From NCBI RefSeq assembly GCF_018070075.1, contig NZ_JAGPXE010000001.1, forward strand, positions 794,005 to 858,004: a stretch of DNA of 64,000 nucleotides, given 5' to 3'. Origin of the DNA: Saccharopolyspora endophytica (GTDB lineage Bacteria > Actinomycetota > Actinomycetes > Mycobacteriales > Pseudonocardiaceae). Positions 45,543 to 55,055 of the stretch are shown piece by piece; position 1 is the stretch's first letter; each line of letters starts with the position of its first letter. Under the pieces are notes generated by a model. It was not told the origin of the DNA and did no database searches. It saw only the letters and a list, made by a program, of their open reading frames with translations. The translations under genes were made by a program, and so were the position numbers.

Positions 45543-46196
45543 GTGCCGGTGAGGGCGGTGGTGTGTGATGTCGGTGAGACCCTCGTCGACGACACCCGGT
45601 TCTGGCGCAGGTGGGCGAGGTGGTTCGACATCCCGGAACACACCATGTCCGCACTGGTCGGCGCGATGCTCGGACAGGGGCGCGACAATGCCGAGGCTTT
45701 CACCTACGTGCGGGGGCAGGCGATCGACCTGGCCGCCGAGCGTCAACGTCGCGAACACGCGGGCATGGGGGAGTACCTGGACGAGGATGATCTGTACCCC
45801 GACGTCCGTGATGCCCTGTCTCAGCTCCGTGACGCCGGGATCTGGATCGGTATCGCTGGCAATCAGACGCGTCGGGCGGGGGAGCTTGTCCGTGCGCTGA
45901 ACTTGCCCGTCGATGCGATCGCCACGTCGGAGGAATGGGGCGTCACGAAACCCGACCTCGGGTTTTTTGAGCGGATCGTCGCGACAGCACCTTGCGAGGC
46001 TGGGGAGATCGTCTACGTCGGTGACCACCCCGATCACGACATTCGACCTGCTGCACGCGCTGGCCTGCGCACCGCGCACGTGCGACGCGGCCCGCTGGGC
46101 TATCTCTACGCTGACGCTGCCGAGACCCTCGCTCACGCTGACTGGCGGGTGGATTCACTCACCGCGCTGGCCGACATCCTCGCGCCCGCCAGGTAG
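45543..46196 (+). CDS. HAD-family hydrolase
   Basis: 217 residues from a GTG seven bases after GAGGAG; an open frame upstream to 45477 runs into the GGDEF remnant. Motif I is CDVGETL with nucleophile Asp9 (the usual second Asp is Gly11, as in many HAD phosphatases). Motif III is KPDLGFF and motif IV VGDHPDHDI. Probably a small-molecule phosphatase. Its last 42 bp overlap the converging XRE gene. Confidence 0.85.
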   Translation: MPVRAVVCDVGETLVDDTRFWRRWARWFDIPEHTMSALVGAMLGQGRDNAEAFTYVRGQAIDLAAERQRREHAGMGEYLDEDDLYPDVRDALSQLRDAGIWIGIAGNQTRRAGELVRALNLPVDAIATSEEWGVTKPDLGFFERIVATAPCEAGEIVYVGDHPDHDIRPAARAGLRTAHVRRGPLGYLYADAAETLAHADWRVDSLTALADILAPAR

Positions 46197-47441
46197 CGAC
46201 GGGGCGGGGACAGCCAATCGCAGAGTTCGGGCGAAGCGCCGCACCTCCTCGGTCATGCCCGGCTCATTTCCGGCGATCGCCGCCAGCAACCGGGGAATCC
46301 CGGGGTCGGCCCGGATGTGTTCGGGCGCGATTCGACATGCCTGTTCCAGTGCGTTCAGCGCGGATTCGGGACGTCCCAGCGCGGTCTGGGCTCGTGCGAG
46401 GTCGACGTAGAAATGGGATCGCCGTTCCGCGGGCACGTGTTCTCCGGGCTGCCAGCCCGCGGCCGAGGCCAGCGCCGAGGCGGGCTCGCTGAGATCCAGA
46501 GCGAGGGTGATTTCGTGAATCCGGACGGTGTCGGGGCCGAACGCGGTCCCGAGAAACACGCCGTCCTCACCGACGTAGCGCGCGGCCTCCCGTGCCTCGC
46601 CGAGGTGATCCTCGATCTGGTCGCGTCGCCCGTGCCCGCGCGCCGCCAGGACGGCCGCGCGCATGTGCAGCGCGCCGTAGCATGCCATCGTCTCCGCGGA
46701 GGCACCGGCGTTTAACTGTGCCGCGGCACGCGTGAGTTCCCGCCGTCCTTTCGCGTGCTCTCCGTGCACGAAGAACGTTTGTGCACGTACGTAATCTCCG
46801 ACCGCGATCGCCAGCGGATCCTCAGCCTGATTCGCGGCCTGGCGCATTACCGCGATAATCGCACTACTTAAGGACACCCAGCCGTTCTTGTCCGCGACCG
46901 CGTCCGCCGCGCGCCACGCTTGCACTAGCCAACGCCACATGTGCTGTTGATCCTCCGCGCCGCGTGCTTGCCCGACTGCCCGCGTCAGTTCCGGCATGAG
47001 GTTGGGCAGCAGCGAGGCGACCAGCTGGTACTTCGAATTCACCCGGGCGTGCACCACACGCCGAACGTCGTGTTCCAGTTCCGGAAGCGGACGCACGGGG
47101 CCGTCGTCGGGAATGTCGTGGAAATCCACGAGTCGTCGAAGCCACGCCGACGGGTCAGCCTGACTTTTGGAATAATCCGTCAAGCCGAGTGCTTGTTTGG
47201 CTGCGGTGCGTTGCTCCAATAGGGGGACATCGAGAGTTCCGTTGAGGATTCGGCGCAGTTCCTGCTCGCTGATTTCCAGTGCCTCGGCGAGCCGCGGCCA
47301 CCATTTCCCGCGCGGCCGTGCTTCCCCGGTCTCCCAGCGGTGCACTGTCCACTTTGAGGCCCCACCGACACGCTGGCCGAGTTCACTCAGGGATAGACCT
47401 GCGTTCTCGCGTAAGACTCGCAGCTCATCGCGTCTGGCCAA
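46155..47441 (-). CDS. XRE-family regulator with TPR repeats
   Basis: 428 residues from a TTG preceded by GGGAGGGG. An HTH lies at about 12-45 (LSLSELGQRVGGASKWTVHRWETG), followed by long alpha-helical TPR-type repeats (RRELTRAAAQL; VDLARAQTALGRPESALNALEQA). This is the XRE-TPR regulator type common in actinobacteria, which often answers small peptides or controls its neighbours. It overlaps the HAD gene tail to tail by 42 bp and diverges from the conservon. Confidence 0.85.
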   Translation of the reverse strand: MARRDELRVLRENAGLSLSELGQRVGGASKWTVHRWETGEARPRGKWWPRLAEALEISEQELRRILNGTLDVPLLEQRTAAKQALGLTDYSKSQADPSAWLRRLVDFHDIPDDGPVRPLPELEHDVRRVVHARVNSKYQLVASLLPNLMPELTRAVGQARGAEDQQHMWRWLVQAWRAADAVADKNGWVSLSSAIIAVMRQAANQAEDPLAIAVGDYVRAQTFFVHGEHAKGRRELTRAAAQLNAGASAETMACYGALHMRAAVLAARGHGRRDQIEDHLGEAREAARYVGEDGVFLGTAFGPDTVRIHEITLALDLSEPASALASAAGWQPGEHVPAERRSHFYVDLARAQTALGRPESALNALEQACRIAPEHIRADPGIPRLLAAIAGNEPGMTEEVRRFARTLRLAVPAPSLPGGREDVGQRGE

Positions 47442-47556
47442 GACCCCTCCCGCTTTCTCCTGTTTGCCCGAGCATCGTTCGACAGCTTGGGCACGCTGTC
47501 ATTCCTGCGGAGGCCTGTCTATCAGCTGGCCACACATCACAATCAGGATAACGACA

Positions 47557-47578
47557 ACGAAGTGCCAACGAAGTGCCA
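47557..47578. promoter_or_regulatory. tandem 11-bp direct repeat, candidate operator
   Basis: ACGAAGTGCCA occurs twice in tandem about 115 bp upstream of the XRE-TPR start, giving GGCAC half-sites 11 bp apart on the complement. One helical turn spacing suits a dimeric HTH protein. A similar GGCAC arrangement lies upstream of the other TPR regulator (61153-61197). Confidence 0.45.
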
Positions 47579-47873
47579 ACGGGTGGTCTTGTCGAATCTG
47601 AACCAGGTCCCGTCTAATCGCTGCTGTTCGACAGCGACGTGGACGGATTCAAAGGGGACGCGTTGCTGAGCTGTCGGCCCGTAGTTCAAGAAATTGGTTT
47701 CGTCGAGAGAGCGTGAATCTGGATGCGTGCTCGGGCCAGGGGCCGGCGCAGGACAGCGCTGTAGCTGTCTGGTGCGTTCCTGGCGCCGCGGTCGTGCAAG
47801 CAGGTTTCGAGTCTCTGTACGGCGTTGCAGTACCCCGTCTGGTGGGGTCACGCCCCGAACACCAGATAGGGAC

Positions 47874-47923
47874 GTCCTCCGGGGCTGGGTATCCCCGGCA
47901 TTCGTCGCCCAGCCCCGGAGGAC
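47874..47923. other. perfect 16-bp inverted repeat upstream of the conservon
   Basis: Arms 47874-47889 (GTCCTCCGGGGCTGGG) and 47908-47923 are exact complements around an 18-nt loop. It lies 57 bp before the kinase start and has no T-run. It could be a terminator, an RNA leader structure or a protein site. The rest of 47442-47980 holds no supported gene. Confidence 0.7.
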
Positions 47924-47980
47924 CGTCGAAGCGACCCCGCGTCGTCTCGAAGCAGCTACCCAACGACTGATGGATTCCAG

Positions 47981-50230
47981 GTGAACCTACGAGGTTTTCT
48001 CCAGCGAGGTTCCGGTGGCGGCGCACCGGATCCCCCACCCGGCGAGGCGCTGTCGTCTCCTGTCTCCACGGACACCACGGCATCGGAACGCCGCCTGGTG
48101 TGGATCCGGCGCGGGCTGATCCTCGTGCTGGTAGCGGTCTTCGTCGCCGGCCCCGTCGTGTCGGCTTTTCAGGCGCTGCGTCTGCGCTATATCGCGGTGT
48201 CGGTGCAGGAGTTATCGATTCCGTTCGTCCGGGTGCTCGATCACGCGATGCGCGAACGCACTCTCTCGACGATGCAGGCCGTGCGCCCGAATGAGCAGCA
48301 GCGCGAGGAACTCAGCGACGTACGAGCCCGGACCGATTCGGCTTGGCTCGCGATGGTCGACAAGACCCCGCCCATGTGGATGCTGCCTACCGCGATCCAA
48401 CAACGGGTCGGTGACCTGTCCTTCGCGATGGAGCAGATGCGGTCCACGCGTGCACGCGTCGAGCACGGTGGCATCTCCTCACAAGAGATCTACACCTCCT
48501 ATAACCGGCCGCTCGAGGCCGGAATCGCGCTGTTTGGTGCGCAGGCTGATCATGCCGAGGATCCTGAAGCCGGGGCGGGAGGCCGCCGCGCGACGGATCT
48601 GTACGCCGCCGCGAACCGACTCTCGCGAGCAACAGCCGTCGGCGCTCAGGGCATCGCGGCGGATGAACTCCCCGCCGGGCAATACGCCGAGCTCGTCGGT
48701 CAACTTGCGGGCTTCCATCTCGGTTTCGCCGATCTGGTCCCGCGCTCGACTCCTGAGGTCCAGCGCCGCTACGACAAACTGACGAGCTCGCCCGGCTGGA
48801 ACGAGCTTCTGCGCCTCGAGGAACAGGTCCGCGCCCACGGGATCGGTGACTCCGGGCCACTGCCCGAACAGCAGAACTGGCTGAGGATCACCGACAGCAT
48901 CACCTACTCGGCCACCGCGATCGCGGTCACCGAGTCGAACTGGGCATCCGAACTGGGGCTGGACCGCGGCAATGCTGCCGTGAGGGACGCCGTCGTGCAG
49001 GCACTGGTGCTGTCTCTCGTGCTGGCGTGGTGCATCTGGGCGGTCAACGTCTCCGTGCGCACCGCGCTGGCCGAAGCACGGCGAGCCCAGACCGCAGCCG
49101 CGCACACCGAGGAAGTGCGCAGCGGCTTTACCCGGCTGGTCGGGACGTTCTCCGAGGACGTCGAGCGGCTTCTTGCCATGGCCAACCGCAAGATCACCAA
49201 GCTGCTCAAGGAGCGCGGTCAAGAACGCGAGCTCGTTGACACGCTGTTCCCGATTCAGCACCTCACGACTCAGGCCCGGACCCGTGCCAGTGACGCGCTG
49301 ATCCTGTCCGGCGGAAAGCCCAGCCGCCAGCACCGCGACCCGGTCGCCGTGGAGACCATCGCCCACGCCGCCCGCGCGAATCTCGAGCACGGCGACCGCG
49401 TCGATATCAAAGCGCTGCCGGATGTCGCACTGCAGCCACGTGTGGTCGACGACGTCATCCGGGCAGTCACTGAACTACTGGACAACGCCACCCGCTACGG
49501 CTACACGCAGGACAACCGCAGCGTGGTCCGTGGCCGCCAGGTCGCCAGGGGCTTCGTCATCGAGATCGAGGATTCCGGCGAGGGCATGACCGACGAGCAG
49601 CTGGCTTCGTTCAACCACATTCTGGCCGAGCCACCCGAATACGACCTGCACGCCGGGCATGACACCGTGCGACGCGGACTGTTCCTGGTCGCTCGGTCAA
49701 CAGCCCATCACCACATTCACGTCGCGCTCAACCACGGCAGCGACGGCGGTGTCCGCGCGGTCTTGCGACTGGGTACCGAACACATCGCCCGCAGCGCCAC
49801 CGGCGAACGCCCGTCTTCGACGCCGTCAGCGCCGGCCGCCACTCCTGAGACGGCACCGAGGTCGCCGCGACGGCGCCACCCGGTCCCTGCCGAGGATCCC
49901 CACAGCAACCTCACGCCGACGCCGAACTGGGAGCGCCAGCGCACAGACCAGTGGTGTCCACCGGCGTCGCCCGTCGCCCCGACTCAATGGACCGGGCAAC
50001 TCCAACCCGATGAGGCCGCCGCGGACACACGGCCACCACTGCAACGTCGTGTCCGCAACGCCAACCTCGATCCTCACTTGCTCCGCTCCGGCGAGGCCAG
50101 CAAGTCCTCGTCCTCACCAGGCCCGTCGGCGCCACGTCGCTCACCCGAGGCCACCGGCGCATCCCTGGCAGCCGGATTCCGCGGATCGCGTCACAGCCGT
50201 AACACCAACAACCCATACCGAGGAGCCTGA
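47981..50230 (+). CDS. cvnA: conservon sensor kinase CvnA with nitrate-sensing-like domain
   Basis: 749 residues from a GTG. Two membrane helices (about 44-65 and 340-358) enclose an extracellular helical NIT-type sensor domain. The cytoplasmic part has an HATPase fold: N box ELLDNATRYG near 497-506 and DSGEGM near 529-534. No standard phospho-His box is obvious, as in other CvnA proteins. The last ~130 residues are Pro/Ser-rich and disordered. It begins a four-gene conservon in canonical order. Confidence 0.9.
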   Translation: MNLRGFLQRGSGGGAPDPPPGEALSSPVSTDTTASERRLVWIRRGLILVLVAVFVAGPVVSAFQALRLRYIAVSVQELSIPFVRVLDHAMRERTLSTMQAVRPNEQQREELSDVRARTDSAWLAMVDKTPPMWMLPTAIQQRVGDLSFAMEQMRSTRARVEHGGISSQEIYTSYNRPLEAGIALFGAQADHAEDPEAGAGGRRATDLYAAANRLSRATAVGAQGIAADELPAGQYAELVGQLAGFHLGFADLVPRSTPEVQRRYDKLTSSPGWNELLRLEEQVRAHGIGDSGPLPEQQNWLRITDSITYSATAIAVTESNWASELGLDRGNAAVRDAVVQALVLSLVLAWCIWAVNVSVRTALAEARRAQTAAAHTEEVRSGFTRLVGTFSEDVERLLAMANRKITKLLKERGQERELVDTLFPIQHLTTQARTRASDALILSGGKPSRQHRDPVAVETIAHAARANLEHGDRVDIKALPDVALQPRVVDDVIRAVTELLDNATRYGYTQDNRSVVRGRQVARGFVIEIEDSGEGMTDEQLASFNHILAEPPEYDLHAGHDTVRRGLFLVARSTAHHHIHVALNHGSDGGVRAVLRLGTEHIARSATGERPSSTPSAPAATPETAPRSPRRRHPVPAEDPHSNLTPTPNWERQRTDQWCPPASPVAPTQWTGQLQPDEAAADTRPPLQRRVRNANLDPHLLRSGEASKSSSSPGPSAPRRSPEATGASLAAGFRGSRHSRNTNNPYRGA

Positions 50231-50698
50231 ATGAGCACCCCTCTTTCCACCCAGCAGGTTCCGCCGGCCACCCGCGCGTCCTTGCAGCAATGGGCCAGCG
50301 ACCTCCTGGATCGCATCAATCGCCAGGGCGGTGGTGCCGCCGCCGCGGTGATCTTCTCCAGTGACGGGTTGCTTCTCGCTACCGCGGGGAACCTGTCTCA
50401 TGACGATGCCGAGGCGATGGCCGCACTCGCCAGCGCCTACAACGGACTGAATCGCTCGGTCGACGAAACCTTCCATGGCGGCGGGGTCATCCAGCTCCTG
50501 CTGGGGATGGGAAACCGGGAGTTGCTTCTGGTCGCCGATCCCACCGACCAGGGAAGCCGCCTCGCCGTGCTGACCCACGATCGCACCCGCGATCCACGCG
50601 AACCCGACATCGAGGTGATCTCCCGCGAAGCCGGTCGCCTGACCGTCCAGATAGGCGAGCGCATGACCTCACCCGAGCGCGGACATGACCAACGTTGA
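50231..50698 (+). CDS. cvnB: roadblock/LC7-domain protein CvnB
   Basis: 155 residues with a GAGGAG site just before the start. The roadblock fold is seen in AAAVIFSSDGLLLATAGNL and GVIQLLLGMGNRELLLVAD. CvnB proteins regulate the GTPase of the same operon, like MglB with MglA. It follows cvnA with no gap and overlaps cvnC by 14 bp. Confidence 0.92.
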   Translation: MSTPLSTQQVPPATRASLQQWASDLLDRINRQGGGAAAAVIFSSDGLLLATAGNLSHDDAEAMAALASAYNGLNRSVDETFHGGGVIQLLLGMGNRELLLVADPTDQGSRLAVLTHDRTRDPREPDIEVISREAGRLTVQIGERMTSPERGHDQR

Positions 50699-51047
50699 CG
50701 ATGACGACCCCCTCGTCCCGGCCTACGCGATCGCAGACGGACGTACCCGCGAAGCCGACGGTGACCTCGACATCGCCACGCTCGTGGAGCTCCATCCCGA
50801 GGTCTCGACAACGCAGCTCAGCCGTGAATACCGGCTGATCGCCGAGACCCTACGGCGCCACGGGCGGCTCTCCGTGGTCGAGATCGCCGGGCATCTCGGC
50901 TGGCCCGTGGTCAGCGTCGTCGCGCTCGTGACCGACCTGCGCCGCTGGAACCGCATCATCTTCCACGCTCCCGAGCTGTTCACCGCGCAGGAGCGGCCCT
51001 CCCTGGATCTGTTGGAAAGGGTACGTTTTGGTCTCCTCAAGCTCTAA
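50685..51047 (+). CDS. cvnC: DUF742 protein CvnC
   Basis: 120 residues. The winged-helix-like DUF742 pattern is present: LVPAYAIADGRT near the start, then LSVVEIAGHLGWPVVSVVALV and the end ERPSLDLLERVRFGLLKL. It is the usual third gene of conservons, with a probable adaptor role. It overlaps both neighbours. Confidence 0.92.
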   Translation: MTNVDDDDPLVPAYAIADGRTREADGDLDIATLVELHPEVSTTQLSREYRLIAETLRRHGRLSVVEIAGHLGWPVVSVVALVTDLRRWNRIIFHAPELFTAQERPSLDLLERVRFGLLKL

Positions 51048-51636
51048 GCCGTCGCCATTCGCCGTCAAGATTCTCATCGCTGGAGGCTTCGGAGTCGGCA
51101 AGACGACCTTCGTCAAGACCGTCTCCGAGACCACCGCGCTTTCCACCGAAGCAACGCTCACGGAGGCGAGTTGCGACGTCGACGATCTCGCCGGGATCGA
51201 AGACAAAACCACCACCACGGTGGCATTCGACTTCGGTCGATTCACGGTCGACGACCAGGTGACTGTGTACATGTTCGGGACGCCGGGTCAGGATCGTTTC
51301 TGGTTCATGTGGGATGAGATCGCCGAGGGTGCGCTTGGTGCCATTATTCTGGCCGACGCCCGGCGAATCCACGAGAGCTTCGCTGCCATCGACTACTTTG
51401 AAAACCGGGAAATCCCGTTCATCATTGCTGTCAACCACTTCGCGGGAGCTGCTGAGTACAAGATCGAGGAGCTCCAGTACGCACTGGACATACCCCCTCG
51501 CATCCCCACCATCATTGGAGACGCCCGAGATCGGGAATCGTGCAAGTACATGCTCGTCACGCTGGTTGACTCTCTGATCGACGCCTCAACGAGCAGCGCG
51601 ACACCGTGGCCCTCACCGCTCACTCACGCCCCATAG
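51028..51636 (+). CDS. cvnD: Ras-like GTPase CvnD
   Basis: 202 residues from a TTG seven bases after GAAAGG, inside the end of cvnC. G1 is GGFGVGKTTF (19-28) and G3 TPGQDRFWFMW. The NxxD-type G4 is seen as VNHF, a common CvnD deviation. These small GTPases are switched by the CvnA-C complex at the membrane. Confidence 0.92.
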   Translation: MVSSSSKPSPFAVKILIAGGFGVGKTTFVKTVSETTALSTEATLTEASCDVDDLAGIEDKTTTTVAFDFGRFTVDDQVTVYMFGTPGQDRFWFMWDEIAEGALGAIILADARRIHESFAAIDYFENREIPFIIAVNHFAGAAEYKIEELQYALDIPPRIPTIIGDARDRESCKYMLVTLVDSLIDASTSSATPWPSPLTHAP

Positions 51637-51670
51637 GTTCCGCAACTGCACGCCTCCGCCGAAGCGGCCA

Positions 51671-51862
51671 TCAGTCCCTGGCGGAATCCCGCGAAGAGTA
51701 GAAGACAGGATCCGGAACAGTCTCGCCGGTGTCCTGGTTGATATGGCGTTTCCGGCGGAATCGACTGATCCATCCTGCCAATGCGGGAAACAAGATCGAC
51801 AGACCGATCGCGCAACACAGCATGGCGAAAATGAAGCCACGAGAACGCAATTCTGTCAACAC
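51671..51862 (-). CDS. possible small single-pass membrane protein
   Basis: 63 residues from a GTG. One hydrophobic helix (FIFAMLCCAIGLSILFPALAGW) is followed by a basic and then polar tail. No ribosome site is visible. It fills the gap between the conservon and the linalool dehydratase-like gene on the opposite strand. The call rests only on its membrane-protein-like composition. Confidence 0.35.
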   Translation of the reverse strand: MLTELRSRGFIFAMLCCAIGLSILFPALAGWISRFRRKRHINQDTGETVPDPVFYSSRDSARD

Positions 51863-51913
51863 CCGAGAACGGGCCGTTGTCCGATTGATCTTGGTAAATG
51901 AGGGGCCCAGAAA

Positions 51914-52942
51914 ATGGACATGTCGCTGCAGAACCAACCGCACTCCGGTCAGCCGGAAACCGCCGTACGGCTGCCACGCCCTGCCGGGATTCGTGGACCG
52001 CTCACCCGCAAGCGCCTCTACCGGACCATCGCGCTCACAGCGGCATACACCCTGATCGCAGTGCTGCCCAGCATGATCGACGCGCCGGTGTGGCTACGCG
52101 CAGCAGCACTGGGGCTCGTACCCGGCGCCGGGATCGCCTACACCGCGCCACACGGCGGACTCGGGGTCACCCTGCATCTCATCGGCGCGGTGATCCTCCT
52201 GGGCGGCTCCGTAGCCGCAGCACTGTTCCTGATCACGCAGCGCGGCGACTACTACCTGAGACTGCCCGCGATTCCACTGTTCTCGGCCACTCTCTCGGGA
52301 TGGATGGCCACCGCACACTCCGGCCACGCCGGGACACAGGAGTGGGTTGCCTACGTGGCCGTGGCGCTGGTCGTCGCGGCCGTGCTGTGGCTGATTCTGC
52401 GGGAGGTCCCGAAGGCGCGCGCGGCCCGCCGTGTCGGCGACGAGCGAGAGAACTACCTGACTTCAGTCACCACGACCGAATCACAGTCCGGCTCTGAGCC
52501 CACACCCACGACCCAGTTGCTGGCGACGCCCTCCACGCCCGGCGCGCCACCCGACCAGGCCATGCTCGACGACGAAGAAGATGGCAAGAGGCTCTTCGAC
52601 TACATCCTGGCCCTGGCGCTGCAACCCCGAGACAAGTGGGAAGGGTTCGAACGGCCGCGCAACAGGTTCCTGCTGAAAGCCGAGCGCTACCAGCTCTACG
52701 CGCTCTTGCAGGCACTGGCACACGCCCAGAGCATCCACACCCCCGCCTACTCCGGTGCGCACCTGGCCGCCGGCCGCGAACTCGTTGCCCGCTACACCGA
52801 CCGCATGATCTGGGCCTACTGGAGGCTCGAAAACATCTGGGGCATGGCACGGTTCAGCCCCCATCAAGACCCGCAAGAACATCATGTTCTCCGGGTACCT
52901 GTTGCTCGATGTGGCGATGCACGCCAAGGCATTCGGCGATGA
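51914..52942 (+). CDS. N-terminal part of frameshifted linalool dehydratase/isomerase-like membrane protein
   Basis: In frame up to a C5 run at 52858-52862, then about 26 out-of-frame residues to a stop. The true part (about 315 residues) has four membrane helices (about 38-140) and a cytoplasmic start of an alpha-barrel domain ending YWRLENIWGMARFSP. Removing one C joins it to the next frame (RFSPIKTRKNIMFSGYLLLD), so the two are halves of one gene. Either a sequencing error, a real mutation or +1 frameshifting at CCC-C. Confidence 0.75.
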   Translation: MDMSLQNQPHSGQPETAVRLPRPAGIRGPLTRKRLYRTIALTAAYTLIAVLPSMIDAPVWLRAAALGLVPGAGIAYTAPHGGLGVTLHLIGAVILLGGSVAAALFLITQRGDYYLRLPAIPLFSATLSGWMATAHSGHAGTQEWVAYVAVALVVAAVLWLILREVPKARAARRVGDERENYLTSVTTTESQSGSEPTPTTQLLATPSTPGAPPDQAMLDDEEDGKRLFDYILALALQPRDKWEGFERPRNRFLLKAERYQLYALLQALAHAQSIHTPAYSGAHLAAGRELVARYTDRMIWAYWRLENIWGMARFSPHQDPQEHHVLRVPVARCGDARQGIRR

Positions 52943-53957
52943 CCGATTCGACGCCGCGGAATCACTGACGTTCCGCTGGAACGAGCACACCGCGTTCCCC
53001 TTCTCGCTCGGAGAGATCGCCGAACAGGTCGCGCGGAACTTCCAGCACGACCCGATGTGCCTGTGGGACTGCGAACCGGGGCTCACCTTCCCGCACTGCA
53101 ACGCCATCGCCCTCGCCGGCCTGGCCGTGTACGACTCCCGCGCCCGCACCGACTACGCCCAGACCATCGCCCCCACCTTCTTCGAGCGGCTCGACGAGGA
53201 ATTCACGGCTGGCGATGGCGACCCCTACACGCTGCAAGCGTCCCGGTTCGGGATGGCCGCCAAGGCGATGCGCGGGATCACCAACTCCGCGCCCATCGCC
53301 GCCATGCTCGGCCCGCTGGATCCGCAGCGGCAATGGCGCACCTGGCAGCTGCTGGTACGCGAGGAGATCAACACCGAGCGCTACCTCGACACCGACAGGC
53401 CGGGCAGCTCCGCCCCGACCGACATCGACTGGAGCGGCGGTACCACCCGGGCACTCGCGCTGGCCTGGACGATGTTCCTCGCGCGCGAACGCGGTGACGA
53501 CGCCACCTACCGAAAGGTGCGCCATGCCACCAAGAACCTGGAAAACCCCACGGGCCCCGACGTGGTCAAACCGTTCGCCGCGGGTGTCAACGCCAACGGC
53601 ATCCTCGGGCTCGGCATGACCAACAGCCCGGGAGCCTGGCGATCGATGCTGCTCGATCAGCCCCAGCCCACCAGCGGGCCCCGACTCACCAACGCCCCTC
53701 ACCCCACGGTCACGGTCGTCACCGCCGTGCACGACTCCACCGGCGCCCTCACCACGGTCCTGTACCCAGGCAGAATCAGCAGTAACACCCCCCAACAGCT
53801 GGGCGTCGGCGATTTAGAACCTCACCAGCGCTACGTTGCCGAGCTCCACGGCAGTACCTCCGGTACCCGCCACATCGTCTCTGACCGCCGAGGCGAAGCG
53901 ACGATCTCGGTATCGATCACCGGGCGTACCCACCTTCGTCTGCGACCGGCGCAATGA
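52884..53957 (+). CDS. C-terminal part of the linalool dehydratase/isomerase-like protein
   Basis: 357 residues from an internal ATG; the homologous frame already begins at 52863. The sequence NIMFSGYLLLDVAMHAKAFGD, FRWNEHTAFPF and CEPGLTFPHCNAIALAGLAVYD resembles the (alpha/alpha)6-barrel of linalool dehydratase/isomerase, with the Cys/Glu-containing CEP-FPxCN segment. It has no good ribosome site of its own. The stop overlaps the next methyltransferase start (ATGA). Confidence 0.75.
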   Translation: MFSGYLLLDVAMHAKAFGDDRFDAAESLTFRWNEHTAFPFSLGEIAEQVARNFQHDPMCLWDCEPGLTFPHCNAIALAGLAVYDSRARTDYAQTIAPTFFERLDEEFTAGDGDPYTLQASRFGMAAKAMRGITNSAPIAAMLGPLDPQRQWRTWQLLVREEINTERYLDTDRPGSSAPTDIDWSGGTTRALALAWTMFLARERGDDATYRKVRHATKNLENPTGPDVVKPFAAGVNANGILGLGMTNSPGAWRSMLLDQPQPTSGPRLTNAPHPTVTVVTAVHDSTGALTTVLYPGRISSNTPQQLGVGDLEPHQRYVAELHGSTSGTRHIVSDRRGEATISVSITGRTHLRLRPAQ

Positions 53958-54829
53958 AACGAGCCGCTGCGCTCACGGCGCCCTTCCTCGAGCAAGCACG
54001 CCCTGACGACCCCGAACCTGGTGATCGGATCCCGTCGATGACTGCCCGACGGCTGAGCTCCACAGCGTTAACCGCGGCGCGGGTCCACCGCGCGTTGCTC
54101 GCCGCCGCACCGCACTCGGGCATTGATCCAGATCACGAGGACGCGCTGGCCGATGCCGTGGCGCGCCGCGTGGTCAGGGCCTACCCCGGTGTGAACTGGA
54201 CTCTGCGCTATCAGCGCGACTTCGGCCTCCGGGTGATCGACTACGCCGTTGCCCACGGCATCCGGCAGATCGTTGACCTCGGGTGCGGCTTCCTCGACCG
54301 CCGCTGGGTAGCGGCCTACACCCACCACCGCGAGGCCCAACCAGAACTGCGGGTCGTCCTCGTCGACCACGATCCCATAGTCCTCCGGCACGACCAGAGC
54401 GCCCTGCCCACGGCCACGACGATCTACGGGGACTGCACCACGCCCGACCAGTGGGTCAAGACGGCCAGCCGTGACCTCGACTTCGAGCAACCCATCCTGC
54501 TGATGCTGCTCGGAGTGCTGCACCACCTACGCAGCGCGACCCAGAGCACCCACGTGGCCGCCCGCTGTCGCGGCCTCTTGCCACCCGGAAGCTTGTTCGC
54601 ACTGACCCACCTCACCGCCAACCCCTACGAGCGCGGCCCCCGCCAAGCCGAAGAGATCTTCACCGAGCACGAGATCCCGCTTCGGCTGCGCTCGCACGAC
54701 TGGATCACGCGCAGTTTCGGTGACTGGTCCTCATCCCTTATCCCCTACGCACGACTGGCTCTCGCGGACTCGCGGATCTACGGCCGTGTCGCCCACCACC
54801 CGCGTTCTCCCGGAAAGGACCACGCCTGA
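53954..54829 (+). CDS. SAM-dependent methyltransferase, DUF574-like
   Basis: 291 residues starting at an ATG overlapping the preceding stop. SAM motif I is IVDLGCGFLD near residue 107; VVLVDHDPIVLRHD and LMLLGVLHHL follow. The order of motifs resembles the actinobacterial S-adenosyl methyltransferase family (PF04672). The N-terminal ~30 residues are extra. Co-translation with the linalool dehydratase-like gene suggests a shared pathway. Confidence 0.82.
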   Translation: MKRAAALTAPFLEQARPDDPEPGDRIPSMTARRLSSTALTAARVHRALLAAAPHSGIDPDHEDALADAVARRVVRAYPGVNWTLRYQRDFGLRVIDYAVAHGIRQIVDLGCGFLDRRWVAAYTHHREAQPELRVVLVDHDPIVLRHDQSALPTATTIYGDCTTPDQWVKTASRDLDFEQPILLMLLGVLHHLRSATQSTHVAARCRGLLPPGSLFALTHLTANPYERGPRQAEEIFTEHEIPLRLRSHDWITRSFGDWSSSLIPYARLALADSRIYGRVAHHPRSPGKDHA

Positions 54830-55055
54830 TGACCTCCGCCTACCGCATGAGTAGAGGCGCGAGCGCGTGCGTTCGTCCGCGAGGCCAGCCGACAACGTCG
54901 CGATCGACCAGCGGATCGCAGAAGAGACCGACATGCTCGTACCCGGCATGTCGGCACGGCTGCACCGACGGCCCCAGGCCCTGATCTGAGCGCGCCGCAG
55001 CGACGGTGCACACGCCGGTTCCAACACCCGACACCACCCTTTAGGGACGAGCAGG

